Below, one piece after another: positions 20,141 through 21,423 of a DNA stretch of 21,423 nucleotides. The DNA comes from Acidobacteriota bacterium (GTDB lineage Bacteria; Acidobacteriota; Vicinamibacteria; Vicinamibacterales; Vicinamibacteraceae): NCBI GenBank assembly GCA_023427865.1, contig JAEYZV010000224.1, positions 1-21,423 on the forward strand. Reading direction: 5' to 3'. Within the stretch, counting starts at the first letter, position 1. Every line of letters begins with the position of its first letter. A program made the position numbers and the translations under genes. The notes below the pieces were generated by a model. It ran no database searches, had not been told where the DNA came from, and saw only the letters and a list, made by a program, of their open reading frames with translations.

Positions 20141-21423
20141 ATGACCTCCAACGGGATCGGCCCCCTCCAGCGACGGTTGATCGCCGAGGACCTCGTGCGC
20201 CTCAGGCGGCCCGACGAGCAGCGCCGCTACGCGTCCTGCCAACGCCATGGACGCATCGATCCCAACCCGCACCAGATCGATGCCGTGGTGTTCGCGTTGC
20301 GACGCATTCCGGAAGGCGGCTGCATCCTGGCCGACGAAGTCGGCCTGGGCAAGACCATCGAAGCCGGCCTCGTCATCTCGCAGCTGATGGCCGAAGGGAT
20401 GCGCCGCGTCCTGCTCATCGTGCCCAAGTCGCTCCTGGGGCAGTGGCAGACGGAATTGCACACGCTCTTCGGCATCGAAGCTCGCGAGGGCCGCCTCGAC
20501 CCCGAGGCGTTCGCGGGCACCGGCGTGTTCCTCACCCACCGCGAACTGGCCGGAGGCCTCAAGGGCGCGTCCGTGCTCAAGGCCGTCGACCCTTTCGACC
20601 TCGTTGTCGTCGACGAGGCGCACGAGGTGTTCTCGGCCATCTACAAGCGGTACGACAAGGAGGGGCGCTACGACCGCGACTCCAGGCACGCCCAGACCGC
20701 GGGCCGCGTTCGCGAGGTCGTCACTCGGGGCAACTCACCGGTGCTCCTGCTCACGGCAACGCCAATCCAGAACTCCCTCGCCGAACTGTGGGGGCTCGTC
20801 CAGTACGTGGAGCCGACCGGGATGCTGCTCGGGCGCCTGCCCACGTTCCGCGAGGTGTTCTGCGACACGGGCGACCGATCGGTGCTGCCACACCAGGCGC
20901 CCGAGTTGAGGCGACGTCTCCAGGCCGTGCTCCAGCGCACGCTGCGTCGCCAGGCGCAGGAGTTCCTCGAGGTGCCGTTCGTCGCGCGCCATTCGCGCGT
21001 GTTCGAGTACGCCATGAGCGCCGAAGAGCAGGCGCTCTACAGCGACGTGACCGCGTGGCTGATGCGCGAGAACCTCTGCGCATTTCGCGGCCGCCAGCGT
21101 CACCTGCTGCTCATCGGCTTTCATCGCCGGATGGCCTCGTCGCTCGCAGCGCTCGCCGTGAGCCTGAAGCGCGTGGCGCAACGGTTGCGTGACCGGCTGG
21201 CACATCGTGGCTACCGTGTGTCGGATGACGGCACGGAAATGCTGCGCGAGATCGCCAGCGATCTCGAGGACGAGAGCCTCACGGCGATCGGCGACGAGGA
21301 GGCGCAGTCTTCCGAACGTTCCGACGGCATGGTCACACGTGCGGCGGGCGGGCCCGTCCCAGCGGACATCCCGGAGCCCGCGGAGACCGATGAGCGGCTC
21401 CGGGCTGAACTCGAGCTCGTCGA
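20141..21423 (+). CDS. SNF2/RapA-like helicase, N-terminal part (cut by window edge)
   Basis: At least 427 residues, open at the right edge. The ATG at 20141 gives MTSNGIGPLQRRLIAEDLV. Superfamily 2 SNF2-type motifs are present: a Q-motif-like PNPHQIDAVVFAL (41-53), motif I ILADEVGLGKTIEAG (62-76, K71), motif Ia VLLIVPKSLLGQWQTEL, motif II DEAH (158-161), motif III LLTATPIQNSLAELW (203-217), and the later block LRRQAQEFLEVPF before the linker to the second RecA domain, which begins outside the window. RapA-type proteins recycle RNA polymerase, while close relatives (such as DrmD) occur in defence loci; the visible part does not decide. No strong ribosome binding site precedes the ATG. A Gly/Pro-rich stretch near residue 405 has weak similarity to the window's REP-like repeats. 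Confidence 0.88.
   Translation, partial: MTSNGIGPLQRRLIAEDLVRLRRPDEQRRYASCQRHGRIDPNPHQIDAVVFALRRIPEGGCILADEVGLGKTIEAGLVISQLMAEGMRRVLLIVPKSLLGQWQTELHTLFGIEAREGRLDPEAFAGTGVFLTHRELAGGLKGASVLKAVDPFDLVVVDEAHEVFSAIYKRYDKEGRYDRDSRHAQTAGRVREVVTRGNSPVLLLTATPIQNSLAELWGLVQYVEPTGMLLGRLPTFREVFCDTGDRSVLPHQAPELRRRLQAVLQRTLRRQAQEFLEVPFVARHSRVFEYAMSAEEQALYSDVTAWLMRENLCAFRGRQRHLLLIGFHRRMASSLAALAVSLKRVAQRLRDRLAHRGYRVSDDGTEMLREIASDLEDESLTAIGDEEAQSSERSDGMVTRAAGGPVPADIPEPAETDERLRAELELV

Noticed and set aside
21343..21366. Another REP-like copy inside the helicase gene (gggcccgtcccagcgga).
   Set aside because: It matches only the middle of the repeat with a 2-base gap and lacks the GGTA end, so chance similarity in GC-rich coding sequence is likely.

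Overview
This is a very GC-rich bacterial window with tightly packed genes. Several junctions are 4-8 bp ATGA/GTGA-type overlaps, and GTG or TTG starts are common. The mix of genes resembles Acidobacteriota of the Vicinamibacteria/Luteitalea type: tandem secreted carboxypeptidase-regulatory-like proteins, a Pirellula/Verrucomicrobium-type dehydrogenase with a ThuA domain, a Tat-exported sugar isomerase-like protein, a Tm-1-like/PEP-hydrolase pair, heptamer repeats and REP-like GGTAGGGC repeats. The taxonomic placement is an inference from gene content; there is no rRNA or tRNA here.

Layout. (1) 255-3709, minus: two translationally coupled, paralogous secreted proteins built of carboxypeptidase-regulatory-like repeats. 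(2) 4003-4196, minus: a decayed response-regulator receiver fragment with a frameshift. (3) 4218-5350, minus: a small winged-helix-like protein overlapping an L,D-transpeptidase with a LysM domain. (4) 5656-8163, minus: a compact three-gene unit of a DUF3696-type AAA ATPase, a PIN-like nuclease and a minimal RNA-ligase-type nucleotidyltransferase, joined by 8-bp and 4-bp overlaps behind a likely leaderless promoter. This is the best candidate for an undescribed system, possibly defence or RNA damage and repair. (5) 8350-9540, plus: a soluble histidine kinase with an RsbRD-like N-terminus, convergent without any gap with a sugar MFS transporter (9541-11052, minus). (6) 11254-13840, plus: cupin, Tm-1-like ATP-binding protein and PEP-hydrolase-family TIM barrel, divergent from the transporter across a heptamer repeat array. 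(7) 13890-19579, plus: a 1246-residue exported ThuA/dehydrogenase/jelly-roll/cupredoxin fusion, an SDR oxidoreductase and a Tat-exported isomerase-like TIM barrel. Together these look like a sugar-oxidation and isomerisation locus. (8) 19646 to the end, plus: an eight-cysteine zinc-ribbon protein preceded by a perfect 12-bp hairpin, then a SNF2/RapA-like helicase cut by the window edge.

How the genes may work together: the transporter, cupin/Tm-1/PEP-hydrolase set, dehydrogenase fusion, SDR and isomerase are all compatible with uptake and oxidation of sugars or related small molecules, with part of the chemistry outside the cytoplasm. No substrate can be read from the sequence. The ATPase-PIN-ligase unit is unrelated in content to its neighbours and is read as a self-contained module. 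REP-like repeats occur between genes and, as an inverted pair followed by an 18-bp minisatellite, in frame inside the large dehydrogenase gene.
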